NCBI RefSeq assembly: GCF_900187645.1 | Contig: NZ_FYEE01000004.1 | Location: 372,001 to 436,000 of the forward strand | Direction of reading: 5' to 3' | Length of the DNA stretch: 64,000 bases | Origin: Pseudomonas sp. Irchel 3E20 | Lineage (GTDB): Bacteria > Pseudomonadota > Gammaproteobacteria > Pseudomonadales > Pseudomonadaceae | Shown here: positions 34,528 to 43,080 of the stretch, piece after piece | Layout: every line of letters starts with the position of its first letter | Numbering within the stretch: the first letter of the stretch is position 1 | The notes under the pieces: generated by a model | What the model saw: the letters and a program-made list of their open reading frames with translations, nothing else | Databases searched by the model: none | What the model was told of the DNA's origin: nothing | Made by a program: the position numbers and the translations under genes

Positions 34528-36795
34528 ATGCACCAACTTAATCCGATTACCAAGGGCCTGTGGCTCAGCCTGTTGTTGGCCGGGGGCGCGGCCAGCGATC
34601 TGGCGCTGGCCGCCGAGGCGCTGGGCAGTGACGCGGCGAGCAGCGAGCCGGCACTCAAAACCGTGACCGTGACCGCCCAGCACCGCGAGCAAACCTTGCA
34701 GGAAGTGCCGGTGGCCGTGTCCGCCGTGCAGGGCACCCGTATCACCGCCGACGGCGTGCGCGCCATGGGCGATATCACCACGTTCATTCCCAACGCCTCG
34801 GCGAAGAACCCCGACGGCGACGGCCGCCCGCGCTGGTACATCCGTGGCCTGGGCACCGGCGATACCGGCGCGGCCACGGTGTTCCCGGTGGGCATCTATG
34901 CCGACGACGTGTACCTCAACGCGCCGATTGCCGGGGGCGGCCCGCTGTTCGACCTGGAACGCATCGAGATCCTGCGCGGGCCCCAAGGCACCCTGTACGG
35001 CAAGAACACCACGGCCGGCGCGGTCAATGTGATCTCGAAAAAACCCACCTTCGACACCGACGGCTACGGCACGCTCGGTGTTGGCAGCAAGAACGAACGC
35101 ATCCTCAGCGGCGCCCTCGGCGGTGCCCTGGTGGACGAACGCCTGGCGGCGCGGGTGGCGTTGTACTCCGAAGAGCGCGACGGCTTCCAGAAGAACCTCG
35201 ACGACGACCACAGCTACGGCGACGTCAACAAAAAAGCCGTGCGCGTGCAGTTCCTCGCCCAGCTCAACCCGGACTTGCAAGCCCTGCTGAAAATCCACAG
35301 CCGCGAACACAAGGGCGACGGCAGCAACGGCTCGCTGCCGGTGGGCCGCTACTACAACGTCGGCTACCAGCGCCCCCATGGCCGCGACAACGACCTGAAC
35401 GTGGACGAAGACGCCAAGCTCAACCACGACGGCACTTCCCTGACCCTCAACTGGAACCTGGGGGACTACACCCTCACCGCCATCAGCGCCTACGACCACC
35501 TCCGCGGGCAGTCGGTGAGCGACGCCGACTACACGCCCTACGAAGTCAACGGCGCCGCCGACAACGACAACCAATACACCCAGTATTCCCAGGAGCTGCG
35601 CCTGGCCTCGCCCCAGCAGGAAACCCTGCGCTGGCTGGTGGGCGCCCACTACTTCCACGAAGACCTGGACAGCAGCAGCGTGCGCACCATCACCCCAGGC
35701 CCGACGCCCAATGGCAGCGGCTCCAACCAAACGGGCGGCGCCACGGTTTTTCGTGACCTCAACTACGACCACCAAACCGACAGCTACGCGCTGTTCGGCA
35801 ACCTGACCTACGACTTCACCGACAACTTCACCGTCACCGGTGGCCTGCGCTGGACCCAGGAAAAGAAAGACATCGACCTCAACCTCACCCAACTGACCCG
35901 CGCCAGCGCCAACGGCCCGCTGATCCCCCTGAGCGCCGCCGGCAGCAACGGCAGCCGCGAGGACAACAAAACCTGGGAAGCCTGGACCTACGACCTCACG
36001 CCCGAATACCGGATCAACGACAACGTGCGGGTGTTTTTGCGCTACGCCCACGGTTTTCGTTCCGGCGGCTTCAACACCGGGCTGTCCACCAGCCTGGCGC
36101 AGCTGACCTCGGTGGATCCGGAGCAACTGGACGCCTATGAAATCGGCGTCAAGTCCGAGTGGTTCAACAATCGCCTGAGCGCCAACGCGAACATTTTCTA
36201 CTACGACTACAGCGACATTCAGGTCAACCTGCTGACCGTCAACAACGGCGTGCTCACCACGGCCCTCACCAACGGCGCCAAGGGCAAGGTCAAGGGCGCG
36301 GAGCTGGAACTCGAAGGCCAACCCACCGACTACCTGCACCTGCGCGCGGCGGTGTCGTTCCTGGACACCGAATACACCGATTTCAAGAACACCAACCCCA
36401 ACACCGGCGCCGTCACCGGCGACTACAGCGGCAACCGCTTCGTGCGCTCGCCGCGCCATGTGGTGGCCCTGGGCGCCGACTACACCATCCCCCTGCAGGT
36501 GGGCGGCAAACTGGTGGCCGGCGGCGACATCAGCTACCGCGACAAGGAATTCTTCCTCGCTGACCGCCAGGGTGGCGGTGCCGACAAAACCCTCAACCAA
36601 CCCCACTACACCTTGGCCAACACGCGCCTGACCTGGTTCAGCCCGGACGAAAAACTCAGCGTCACGGGGTTTGTCAACAACGTCACTGACCGCCGCTACC
36701 AGGTGCACGGGCGGCCCAACGGCCCGGTCGGCCAGTACGTCATCACCTACGGCGACCCGCGCACCGTGGGCCTGAGTGTGACGAGCCGGTTCTGA
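34528..36795 (+). CDS. TonB-dependent outer-membrane receptor
   Basis: A 755-residue receptor. Signal region GLWLSLLLAGGAASDLALA; the TonB box is around KTVTVTAQ; the plug domain runs from EVPVAVSAVQGTRIT through WYIRGLGTG, VGIYADDVYLN and ILRGPQGTLYGKNTTAGAVNV; the barrel ends FVNNVTDRRYQ...RTVGLSVTSRF with the terminal Phe. There is no N-terminal signalling (STN) domain. The sequence type resembles broad-specificity receptors rather than classical siderophore ones. A sigma-54 promoter lies in front, and the following ABC operon has another, so both are probably controlled together for uptake of an organosulfur or similar compound (inference). GGGGGAG precedes the ATG. Confidence 0.9.
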   Translation: MHQLNPITKGLWLSLLLAGGAASDLALAAEALGSDAASSEPALKTVTVTAQHREQTLQEVPVAVSAVQGTRITADGVRAMGDITTFIPNASAKNPDGDGRPRWYIRGLGTGDTGAATVFPVGIYADDVYLNAPIAGGGPLFDLERIEILRGPQGTLYGKNTTAGAVNVISKKPTFDTDGYGTLGVGSKNERILSGALGGALVDERLAARVALYSEERDGFQKNLDDDHSYGDVNKKAVRVQFLAQLNPDLQALLKIHSREHKGDGSNGSLPVGRYYNVGYQRPHGRDNDLNVDEDAKLNHDGTSLTLNWNLGDYTLTAISAYDHLRGQSVSDADYTPYEVNGAADNDNQYTQYSQELRLASPQQETLRWLVGAHYFHEDLDSSSVRTITPGPTPNGSGSNQTGGATVFRDLNYDHQTDSYALFGNLTYDFTDNFTVTGGLRWTQEKKDIDLNLTQLTRASANGPLIPLSAAGSNGSREDNKTWEAWTYDLTPEYRINDNVRVFLRYAHGFRSGGFNTGLSTSLAQLTSVDPEQLDAYEIGVKSEWFNNRLSANANIFYYDYSDIQVNLLTVNNGVLTTALTNGAKGKVKGAELELEGQPTDYLHLRAAVSFLDTEYTDFKNTNPNTGAVTGDYSGNRFVRSPRHVVALGADYTIPLQVGGKLVAGGDISYRDKEFFLADRQGGGADKTLNQPHYTLANTRLTWFSPDEKLSVTGFVNNVTDRRYQVHGRPNGPVGQYVITYGDPRTVGLSVTSRF

Positions 36796-36886
36796 TTTCC
36801 TGGCTATTTGTAGGTAGCACGCGGGCCTGGTGACGGGCTGCTGATGGGGTGTTGCTCCAGCAGCAGTCGCGGCCCCCTCCCGCTAT

Positions 36887-36977
36887 GTGTGGGAGCGGGC
36901 TCGCCCGCGATCGCGGCCGGCCAGTTCCCCACTTTGGCCGCTGACACCGTGCAATCGCGGGCGAGCCTGCTCCCACA
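36887..36977. repeat. inverted REP pair
   Basis: tgtgggagcgggctcgcccg starting 36887 and the inverted copy atcgcgggcgagcctgctcc starting near 36954, about 40 bp apart. It lies between the receptor gene and the importer operon. Confidence 0.8.
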
Positions 36978-36996
36978 GGGCCATAGGTACACGGCC

Positions 36997-37013
36997 CTGG
37001 CACAGCTCTTGCG
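36997..37013 (+). promoter_or_regulatory. sigma-54 promoter of the ABC importer operon
   Basis: CTGGCACAGCTCTTGCG has exact TGGCAC-N5-TTGC spacing; GG (36999-37000) and GC (37011-37012) are 10 bp apart. The expected start site near 37024 is 26 bp before the first permease ATG. Confidence 0.8.
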
Positions 37014-37049
37014 ATAGCCCCCCGGTACTTCGCTCATTTAAGGCTGACC

Positions 37050-37817
37050 ATGCCCAATCGCCCTCGCCGTTTACTGCTTGCCCTGACCTGGCTGATCTCG
37101 CCCCTGGCCCTGCTTGCCCTGTGGGCGGCGGTGGCGGCCGCCGGTGTGTTCCCGCGCAACCTGTTGGTGCCGCCGCTGGCGGTGGTGCAGACCTTCGCCG
37201 AGCTGCTGGCCAGTGGCGAACTGCAAGAACACCTGCACAGCAGCCTGTCGCGCCTGGGCCTGGGCTTTGTCTTTGGCGCCCTCGGTGGCCTGGGGTTGGG
37301 GGTGTTGATGGCGCTGTCGAAAACCGTCGACGCCTATTGCGGGCCGCTGTTCCACACCCTGCGCCAGATCCCCAGCATCGCCCTGATCCCGATGTTCGTG
37401 TTGCTGTTTGGCATCGACGAAACCTTCAAGATCATCATCGTCGCCAAGGCCGCGTTCTTTCCCGTGGCCCTGGCCGCCAGCGAAGGGGTACGGGCGATCC
37501 CGCGCAGCTATTTCGAGGTGGCCCAGGTGTATCGCTTGCCCTGGCCCACGTTCGTCTGGCGCATCGCCCTGCCCGCCGCCACGCCGCCGATCATCACCGG
37601 CCTGCGCATCAGCCTGACCCGCGCCTGGGTGGTGCTGGTGGCCACCGAGTTGCTGGCGGCCGACAGCGGCCTGGGGCAGATGATCGAGATGAGCCGGCAG
37701 ATGCTGCGCATCGACATCGTGATGGTCGGGGTGGTGGTCACCGGCGTCGTCGGTTTTGCCCTGGATTTTTCCTTTCGCACCCTCGAACAGCGCTTGTTGC
37801 GCTGGCAAACCCGCTAG
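37050..37817 (+). CDS. ABC importer permease, SsuC/TauC family (1)
   Basis: A 255-residue inner-membrane permease of the sulfonate/nitrate/taurine class (BPD_transp_1), with about six hydrophobic segments (LLALTWLISPLALLALWAAV, LGFVFGALGGLGLGVLMAL, VMVGVVVTGVVGFALDF). The EAA-type coupling loop is ASEGVRAIPRSYFEVAQVYRLPWPTFVWRIALPAATP. AAGG precedes ATG 37050. It is the first gene of a three-gene operon with a second permease and an ATPase; the two permeases would form a heterodimer. No substrate-binding protein is present in the operon, which is unusual for this importer type. Confidence 0.9.
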   Translation: MPNRPRRLLLALTWLISPLALLALWAAVAAAGVFPRNLLVPPLAVVQTFAELLASGELQEHLHSSLSRLGLGFVFGALGGLGLGVLMALSKTVDAYCGPLFHTLRQIPSIALIPMFVLLFGIDETFKIIIVAKAAFFPVALAASEGVRAIPRSYFEVAQVYRLPWPTFVWRIALPAATPPIITGLRISLTRAWVVLVATELLAADSGLGQMIEMSRQMLRIDIVMVGVVVTGVVGFALDFSFRTLEQRLLRWQTR

Positions 37818-37826
37818 GAGGCGCTG

Positions 37827-38588
37827 ATGCCCACATTGCTTGAAAGAACCCGCGGGCTCTTGCTGCCGCTGCTGTTGCTCGGCGCCTGGGAATACGCCTC
37901 GCGCCAGGACGCCGCCGGGGCCTACGCCTTTGTACCGCTATCGACCATCGGCGCCGCCCTGTTGGAACTGCTGGGCAACGGCGAGTTGCTGGTCAACCTG
38001 CTCGCCAGCCTCGCCCGCACCTGCACCGGCCTGGCCGTGGGCATTGTCGCCGGCGTCGCGCTGGGGGTGGCGATGGCCCTGTCGGCGCGGGCCAATCGCC
38101 TGATCGGGCCGCTGTTTCATGCGATCCGCCAGGTACCGATGCTCGGCTGGATCCCGCTGATCGCCATGTGGTTCGGCAATGGCGAGTTTTCCAAGGTGCT
38201 GATCGTTTCCCTCGCCGCGTTCTACCCCATGGCGCTTAACACCTACCAGGGCTTTCACCACGTCGAGCAGCGCTACCGCGAGGTGGGCCAGGTGCTGGTG
38301 CTTAGCCGCCGCCAGCAGTTTGTCCATGTGCTGTGGCCCGCCGCACTGCCGAGCCTGTGCACCGGGGTGCTGCATGCACTGGCGTTTGCCTGGGTGACAG
38401 CGGTGGGCAGCGAGCTGTTCCTGGCCTCCGGCGCCGGCCTGGGCAACCTGATGATGAACGCCGAGGCCGGCTCGCGCATGGAGGTGATCGTGCTGTGCGT
38501 GCTGTGCATCGGCCTGCTCGGTTATGTGATGAACCTGTTGTTTACCCGTTTGAGCCGCCACCTGCTGCGCTGGCGCCCGACCCGTTGA
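37827..38588 (+). CDS. ABC importer permease, SsuC/TauC family (2)
   Basis: A 253-residue second permease, paralogous to the gene just upstream (9-bp gap, AGGAGG binding site). Conserved stretches are ARTCTGLAVGIVAGVALGVAMALS, RQVPMLGWIPLIAMWFGNGEFSKVLIV, the EAA loop NTYQGFHHVEQRYREVGQVLVLSRRQQFVHVLWPAALPS and a TM-rich end IVLCVLCIGLLGYVMNLLF. It pairs with the first permease to form the membrane channel. No sign of truncation. Confidence 0.9.
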   Translation: MPTLLERTRGLLLPLLLLGAWEYASRQDAAGAYAFVPLSTIGAALLELLGNGELLVNLLASLARTCTGLAVGIVAGVALGVAMALSARANRLIGPLFHAIRQVPMLGWIPLIAMWFGNGEFSKVLIVSLAAFYPMALNTYQGFHHVEQRYREVGQVLVLSRRQQFVHVLWPAALPSLCTGVLHALAFAWVTAVGSELFLASGAGLGNLMMNAEAGSRMEVIVLCVLCIGLLGYVMNLLFTRLSRHLLRWRPTR

Positions 38589-38599
38589 GAGGCCTGCCC

Positions 38600-39406
38600 A
38601 TGAACGCCATCGCCCCATTCGCCACACACACCGGCGCACCTGCCGCGCTGGCCGCCGCCAGCGGCGCCGTGCAGGTCCGTGGCCTGAACAAAACCTACCG
38701 CCTGCAGGGCAAGGCCCTGCCGGTGCTTGCCGACATCGAGCTGGACGTGCGCCCCGGCGAGTTCGTCAGCATTGTCGGCGCCAGCGGTTGCGGCAAATCC
38801 ACCCTGCTGCGCCTGATCGTGGGCCTGGAGGCCGAGTACGAGGGGCAGATCCGCCTCGACGGCGCGCTCATTACCGGCACCAGCCTGGAGCGCGGCATCG
38901 TGTTCCAGGACCACCGCTTGTTCCCCTGGATGAGCGTGGCCCAGAACATCGCCCTGGCCCTGAAAAACCACGCCCTGCCCCAGGCCGAGAAGGCGCGCCT
39001 GGTGGCCGAGCACATTGCCCTGGTCAACCTCGACGGCTTCGCCGACGCCTACCCGCACCAGCTCTCCGGCGGCATGGCGCAGCGCGCGGCCATTGCCCGG
39101 GCGCTTATCAACAAACCCAAAGTGCTGCTGCTGGACGAACCCCTGGGCGCCCTCGACGCCCTGACCCGGGTGCACTTGCAGCACGAGTTGCAGCGCATCT
39201 GGGTGCAACAGCGCTGCACGGTCATCATGGTCACCCACGACATCGAAGAAGCCCTGTACCTAGGCGACCGGGTGATCGTGATGGACGCCCACCCAGGGCG
39301 GATCAAGCGCCAGATCCACGTCGACCTGCCCCACCCCCGCGACCGCGCATCGCCCGTGCTGCAAGGCTACAAGGAGCAATTGCTGGAGGAGTTGGTGGGT
39401 CATTGA
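38600..39406 (+). CDS. ABC importer ATPase, SsuB/TauB family
   Basis: A 268-residue ATP-binding subunit starting at ATG 38600 (MNAIAPFATHTG). It has Walker A VGASGCGKST, Q-loop VFQDHRLFPWMSV, signature LSGGMAQRAAIARAL, Walker B VLLLDEPLGALD and the switch His in IMVTHDIEEALYL. It is most like the ATPases of aliphatic sulfonate, taurine and nitrate importers. It ends the operon; a near-perfect REP inverted repeat follows. The actual ligand cannot be told from sequence; the sigma-54 promoter and permease type favour an organosulfur compound. Confidence 0.9.
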   Translation: MNAIAPFATHTGAPAALAAASGAVQVRGLNKTYRLQGKALPVLADIELDVRPGEFVSIVGASGCGKSTLLRLIVGLEAEYEGQIRLDGALITGTSLERGIVFQDHRLFPWMSVAQNIALALKNHALPQAEKARLVAEHIALVNLDGFADAYPHQLSGGMAQRAAIARALINKPKVLLLDEPLGALDALTRVHLQHELQRIWVQQRCTVIMVTHDIEEALYLGDRVIVMDAHPGRIKRQIHVDLPHPRDRASPVLQGYKEQLLEELVGH

Positions 39407-39447
39407 GCCCGAGAGGGCTGTGGGAGGACTCTCTGTAGCGGGAACTG

Positions 39448-39520
39448 CCTGTGGGAGCGAGCCTGCTCGCGATAGCGGCCTGTCTGTTACACCGCTATCG
39501 CGAACAGGCTCGCTCCCACA
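39448..39520. repeat. near-perfect inverted REP pair
   Basis: gtgggagcgagcctgctcgc at 39451 with gatagcgg following, and the opposite copy ccgctatcgcgaacaggctc at 39492-39511 with gctcccac following. Arms of 28 bp differ at two central positions; the loop is 13 bp. Probable transcript end of the importer operon. Confidence 0.85.
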
Positions 39521-40017
39521 ACCTCGTCCCCACCGTGAGGCGGTTATTGCCTGAGCAAACTTGGCGACACCCCAAGCACAACTTCTTATATATAAATTGA
39601 CCCAGATCAACAAAACCAAACTTAATTAACTTTCCAGCCTCAGAAACAGCAAAAACTTGTAGGCCAGCAACTTTCTATCGCCATCATAGACGCTATCGAT
39701 AATACTATCGACAAGCTTGATTGGCACCCAAAAAACTTCGCACTTACACTGCGCACCTTGTAAACCGGGGCTTGGCGCCCATACCGCTACCACCAAAGTC
39801 GTATATACGCCAAATAACTCAGTGTTTTAATGGGTTATCCGCCACTACCAACTACCCTCTGCAAAACGCCCGCCGAATAACTAATAACCTCACGGCGCGC
39901 GCTCGGTATTTGTCCGGATTTTGTATTAACCGTGAATAAGAAATCCTTGCGGGGGTTACCTCGTTATATAGGCGCTTGCCTGATGAGTCGTAACGCCGCC
40001 TGAACCAGGAGATTTAA
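39521..40017 (+). promoter_or_regulatory. AT-rich control region of fdnG with an Anr/FNR-type box
   Basis: About 500 bp with clearly higher AT content than the rest of the window. TTGAC-CCAG-ATCAA at 39597-39610 differs by one base from the Anr consensus TTGAT-N4-ATCAA. CGATA-ATAC-TATCG at 39697-39710 is a second palindrome within three ctatcg repeats (39675, 39693, 39705). If the Anr box lies at -41.5, the start site is near 39645, leaving a leader of about 370 nt. A TTG-initiated 72-codon frame at 39721-39939 has no support. Confidence 0.5.
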
Positions 40018-43000
40018 ATGGACCTTGGCAGAAGACAGTTCTTCAAGCTTTGTACTGTCGGCGTGGCTACGGCTACGACCGCGACCCTGGGCTTTGCCCC
40101 TGGCGTGGCGCAGGCAACGCAGTCGCGCCAGTACAAGCTGCTGCGGGCCAAGGAAACCCGCAATAACTGCACCTACTGCTCAGTCGGCTGCGGCATTTTG
40201 ATGTACAGCCTGGGCGACGGCGCGAAGAACGCCAAGGCGCGGATTTTCCACATCGAAGGCGACCCCGATCACCCGGTCAGCCGTGGCTCGCTGTGCCCCA
40301 AGGGCGCGGGCCTGGTGGACTACATCCACAGCGAGCAGCGCCTGCTGTTCCCTGAATACCGCGCGCCGGGTTCCGACACCTGGCAGCGCATCAGTTGGGA
40401 GCACGCCATCGAGCGCATCGCGCGCCTGATGAAGGACGACCGCGACGCCAACTTCATCGAGAAAAACGCCAAGGGCACCACGGTCAACCGCTGGCTCAGC
40501 ACCGGCATGCTTTGCTCCTCGGCGGCCAGCAGCGAAACCGGCTCGCTGGACCAGCGCTTCACCCGCGCCCTGGGCATCCTGGGCACCGACAGCCAGGCCC
40601 GGGTGTGCCACGCGCCGACGGTGTCGGCCCTGGCGCCGACCTTTGGCCGTGGCGCCATGACCAACAACTGGGTGGACATCAAGAACGCCAACGTGGTGCT
40701 CATCATGGGCGGCAACCCCGCCGAGGCGCACCCCGTGGGCTTTAAGTGGGTGATCGAAGCCAAGATCCGCAACGGCGCCAAGGTGATAGTCGTGGACCCG
40801 CGCTTCAACCGCAGCGCAGCGGTGGCCGACATCTACTCGCCGATCCGCGCCGGCTCCGACGTGACCTTCCTCATGGGCATGGTCAACTACCTGATTACCC
40901 ACGACAAAATCCAGCATGAGTACGTGCGCGCCTACACCAACGCCAGCCTCATCGTGCGCCCCGACTATGCGTTCGACGATGGCCTGTTCAGTGGCTACGA
41001 CGCGAAAAAACGCAGCTACGACCGCAGCTCCTGGACCTACGAACTCGACGCCCAGGGCTTTGCCAAGCGCGACCCGACCCTGAGCCACCCGCGCTGCGTG
41101 TGGAACCTGCTCAAGGCCCACGTCAGCCGCTACACCCCGGAAATGGTCACCAACATCTGCGGCACACCCAAGGACGACTTCCTGAAGATCTGCGCGATCC
41201 TGGGCGAAACCAGCGCCCCGGACAAAACCGCGACCTTCCTCTACGCCCTGGGCTGGACCCACCACACCAACGGCGCGCAGATGATCCGCGGCTCGGGCAT
41301 GCTGCAATTGCTGCTGGGCAACATCGGCATGGCCGGCGGCGGCGTCAACGCCTTGCGCGGCCACTCCAACATCCAGGGCTACACCGACCTGGGCCTGCTG
41401 TCGCTGCGCCTGCCCGGTTACATGAACCTGCCCTCGGACGAACAGACCGACCTGGCCACCTACCTCAAGCAAACCACGCCCACCGCGTTGCAGGCCGACC
41501 AGGTCAACTACTACAAGAACACGCCGAAATTCTTCGTCAGCATGATGAAGAGCTTCTGGGGCGACAAAGCCACCCAGGCCAACGACTGGGGTTTCGACTG
41601 GCTGCCCAAGTGGGATGACAGCTACGACATCATCAACTTCACCAACCGCATGTACGAAGGCAAGGTCAACGGCTACATCGCCCAGGGCTTCAACCCGGTG
41701 GCCGCGTTCCCGGACAAGAACAAAGCCTCGGCGGCCCTGGCCAAGCTCAAGTTTCTGGTGATTATCGACCCGCTCGCCACCGAGACCTCCAGCTTCTGGA
41801 AAAACCACGGCGAGCAGAACGACGTCGACACCGCCGCCATCCAGACCGAAGTGTTCCGCCTGCCTTCCTCCTGTTTTGCCGAGGAGAACGGCTCGATCGT
41901 CAACTCCGGGCGTTGGCTGCAATGGCACTGGGCCGGCGCCGCGCCGCCGGGCGAGGCCTGGCACGACGGCAAGATCCTCGGCCACCTGTTCCTCAAACTG
42001 CGTGAGCTATACGCCAAAGAAGGCGGCGCCAACCCGGCGCCGATCCTCAACATGGCCTGGGACTACAAAGACCCGCTGGACCCGGCCCCCGAAGAAGTGG
42101 CCAAGGAATCCAACGGCTATGCCCTGGCCGACCTGTACGACGACAAAGGCGCGCTGATACTGCGCAAGGGCCAGTTGCTCAACGATTTTTCCCAATTGCG
42201 CGACGACGGCAGCACGGTGTGCTTCAACTGGATCTTCGCCGGTTCCTGGACCGAGCAAGGCAACCAGATGGCCCGGCGCGACAACGCTGACAGCGGCTTG
42301 GGCTGCACCCCGGGCTGGGCCTGGGCCTGGCCGCAGAACCGACGCATCCTCTACAACCGCGCCTCGGCCGACCCCCAAGGCCAGCCATGGGACCCCAAAC
42401 GCAAAATCATCGGCTGGGACGGCACCCGCTGGAGCGGCAGCGACGTACCGGACTTCCCCGTCGGCGTGGCACCGGGCACCAGCACCAGCCCCTTCATCAT
42501 GCTGCCCGAAGGCGTGGGCCGGTTGTTCTCGGTGGGCGCGCTCAACGACGGGCCGTTCCCGGAGCACTACGAACCCACCGAGAGCCCGCTGCTCAACAAC
42601 CCGCTGCACCCTAACGTCACCTACAGCCCCACGGCGCGCCTGTATGAGCACGACCGTTCGCGCATGGGCAAACGGGACGAGTTCCCCTACGTGGCTACCA
42701 CCTACTCGATCACCGAGTTGTTCCGCCACTGGACCAAGCACTCGCGCCTCAACGCCATCGTGCAGCCCGAGCAGTTCATCGAGATCGGCGAAAAGCTCGC
42801 GGCGGAAAAAGGCATCGTCCAGGGCGACACCGTGCGCGTGAGCACCAAGCGTGGCTACATCAAGGCCAAAGCCGTGGTGACCAAGCGCATCCGGCGCCTG
42901 GCCATCGACGGCCAGGACGTGGACACCATCGGCATCCCCTGCCACTGGGGCTACGAAGGGTCGACGCGCAAAGGCTTTTTGGCCAACACCCTGACGCCCG

Positions 43001-43068
43001 GTATCGGCGACTCCAACACCCACACGCCTGAGTACAAGGCCTTCCTCGTCAACATTGAAAAGGTCTAA
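40018..43068 (+). CDS. fdnG: formate dehydrogenase-N catalytic subunit, Cys form
   Basis: A 1,016-residue molybdopterin enzyme exported by Tat (RRQFFK, then VGVATATTATLGFAPGVAQA). It oxidises formate to CO2 at the periplasmic side. A [4Fe-4S] cluster is held by NCTYCSVGCG and the Cys of GSLCPKGAG. The active-site residue is Cys197 in ARVCHAPTV (TGC at 40606-40608); E. coli FdnG has selenocysteine at 196, so this is the selenium-independent form. Further family motifs: MGGNPAEAHPVGFKW, NALRGHSNIQGYTDLGLLS, CHWGYEG and TPEYKAFLVNIEKV. AGGAGA precedes the ATG. First gene of fdnGHI-fdhE. Confidence 0.96.
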   Translation: MDLGRRQFFKLCTVGVATATTATLGFAPGVAQATQSRQYKLLRAKETRNNCTYCSVGCGILMYSLGDGAKNAKARIFHIEGDPDHPVSRGSLCPKGAGLVDYIHSEQRLLFPEYRAPGSDTWQRISWEHAIERIARLMKDDRDANFIEKNAKGTTVNRWLSTGMLCSSAASSETGSLDQRFTRALGILGTDSQARVCHAPTVSALAPTFGRGAMTNNWVDIKNANVVLIMGGNPAEAHPVGFKWVIEAKIRNGAKVIVVDPRFNRSAAVADIYSPIRAGSDVTFLMGMVNYLITHDKIQHEYVRAYTNASLIVRPDYAFDDGLFSGYDAKKRSYDRSSWTYELDAQGFAKRDPTLSHPRCVWNLLKAHVSRYTPEMVTNICGTPKDDFLKICAILGETSAPDKTATFLYALGWTHHTNGAQMIRGSGMLQLLLGNIGMAGGGVNALRGHSNIQGYTDLGLLSLRLPGYMNLPSDEQTDLATYLKQTTPTALQADQVNYYKNTPKFFVSMMKSFWGDKATQANDWGFDWLPKWDDSYDIINFTNRMYEGKVNGYIAQGFNPVAAFPDKNKASAALAKLKFLVIIDPLATETSSFWKNHGEQNDVDTAAIQTEVFRLPSSCFAEENGSIVNSGRWLQWHWAGAAPPGEAWHDGKILGHLFLKLRELYAKEGGANPAPILNMAWDYKDPLDPAPEEVAKESNGYALADLYDDKGALILRKGQLLNDFSQLRDDGSTVCFNWIFAGSWTEQGNQMARRDNADSGLGCTPGWAWAWPQNRRILYNRASADPQGQPWDPKRKIIGWDGTRWSGSDVPDFPVGVAPGTSTSPFIMLPEGVGRLFSVGALNDGPFPEHYEPTESPLLNNPLHPNVTYSPTARLYEHDRSRMGKRDEFPYVATTYSITELFRHWTKHSRLNAIVQPEQFIEIGEKLAAEKGIVQGDTVRVSTKRGYIKAKAVVTKRIRRLAIDGQDVDTIGIPCHWGYEGSTRKGFLANTLTPGIGDSNTHTPEYKAFLVNIEKV

Positions 43069-43080
43069 CGGAGCGCCCTT

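Noticed and set aside
34528..39406. Substrate-binding protein in the sulfonate-type importer operon
   Set aside because: The three genes after the receptor are two permeases and an ATPase; gaps are too short for another gene, and REP DNA and fdnG regulatory DNA follow.
39710..39745. Sigma-54 promoter (ttggcaccc..) upstream of fdnG
   Set aside because: The TTGGCAC half is there but no GC dinucleotide at 10-bp spacing.
39721..39939. 72-codon TTG-started frame upstream of fdnG
   Set aside because: No ribosome binding site, unusual AT-rich codon use, no recognisable product.
40018..43068. Selenocysteine codon in fdnG
   Set aside because: The frame is read through without an in-frame TGA; the active-site codon is TGC (Cys197).
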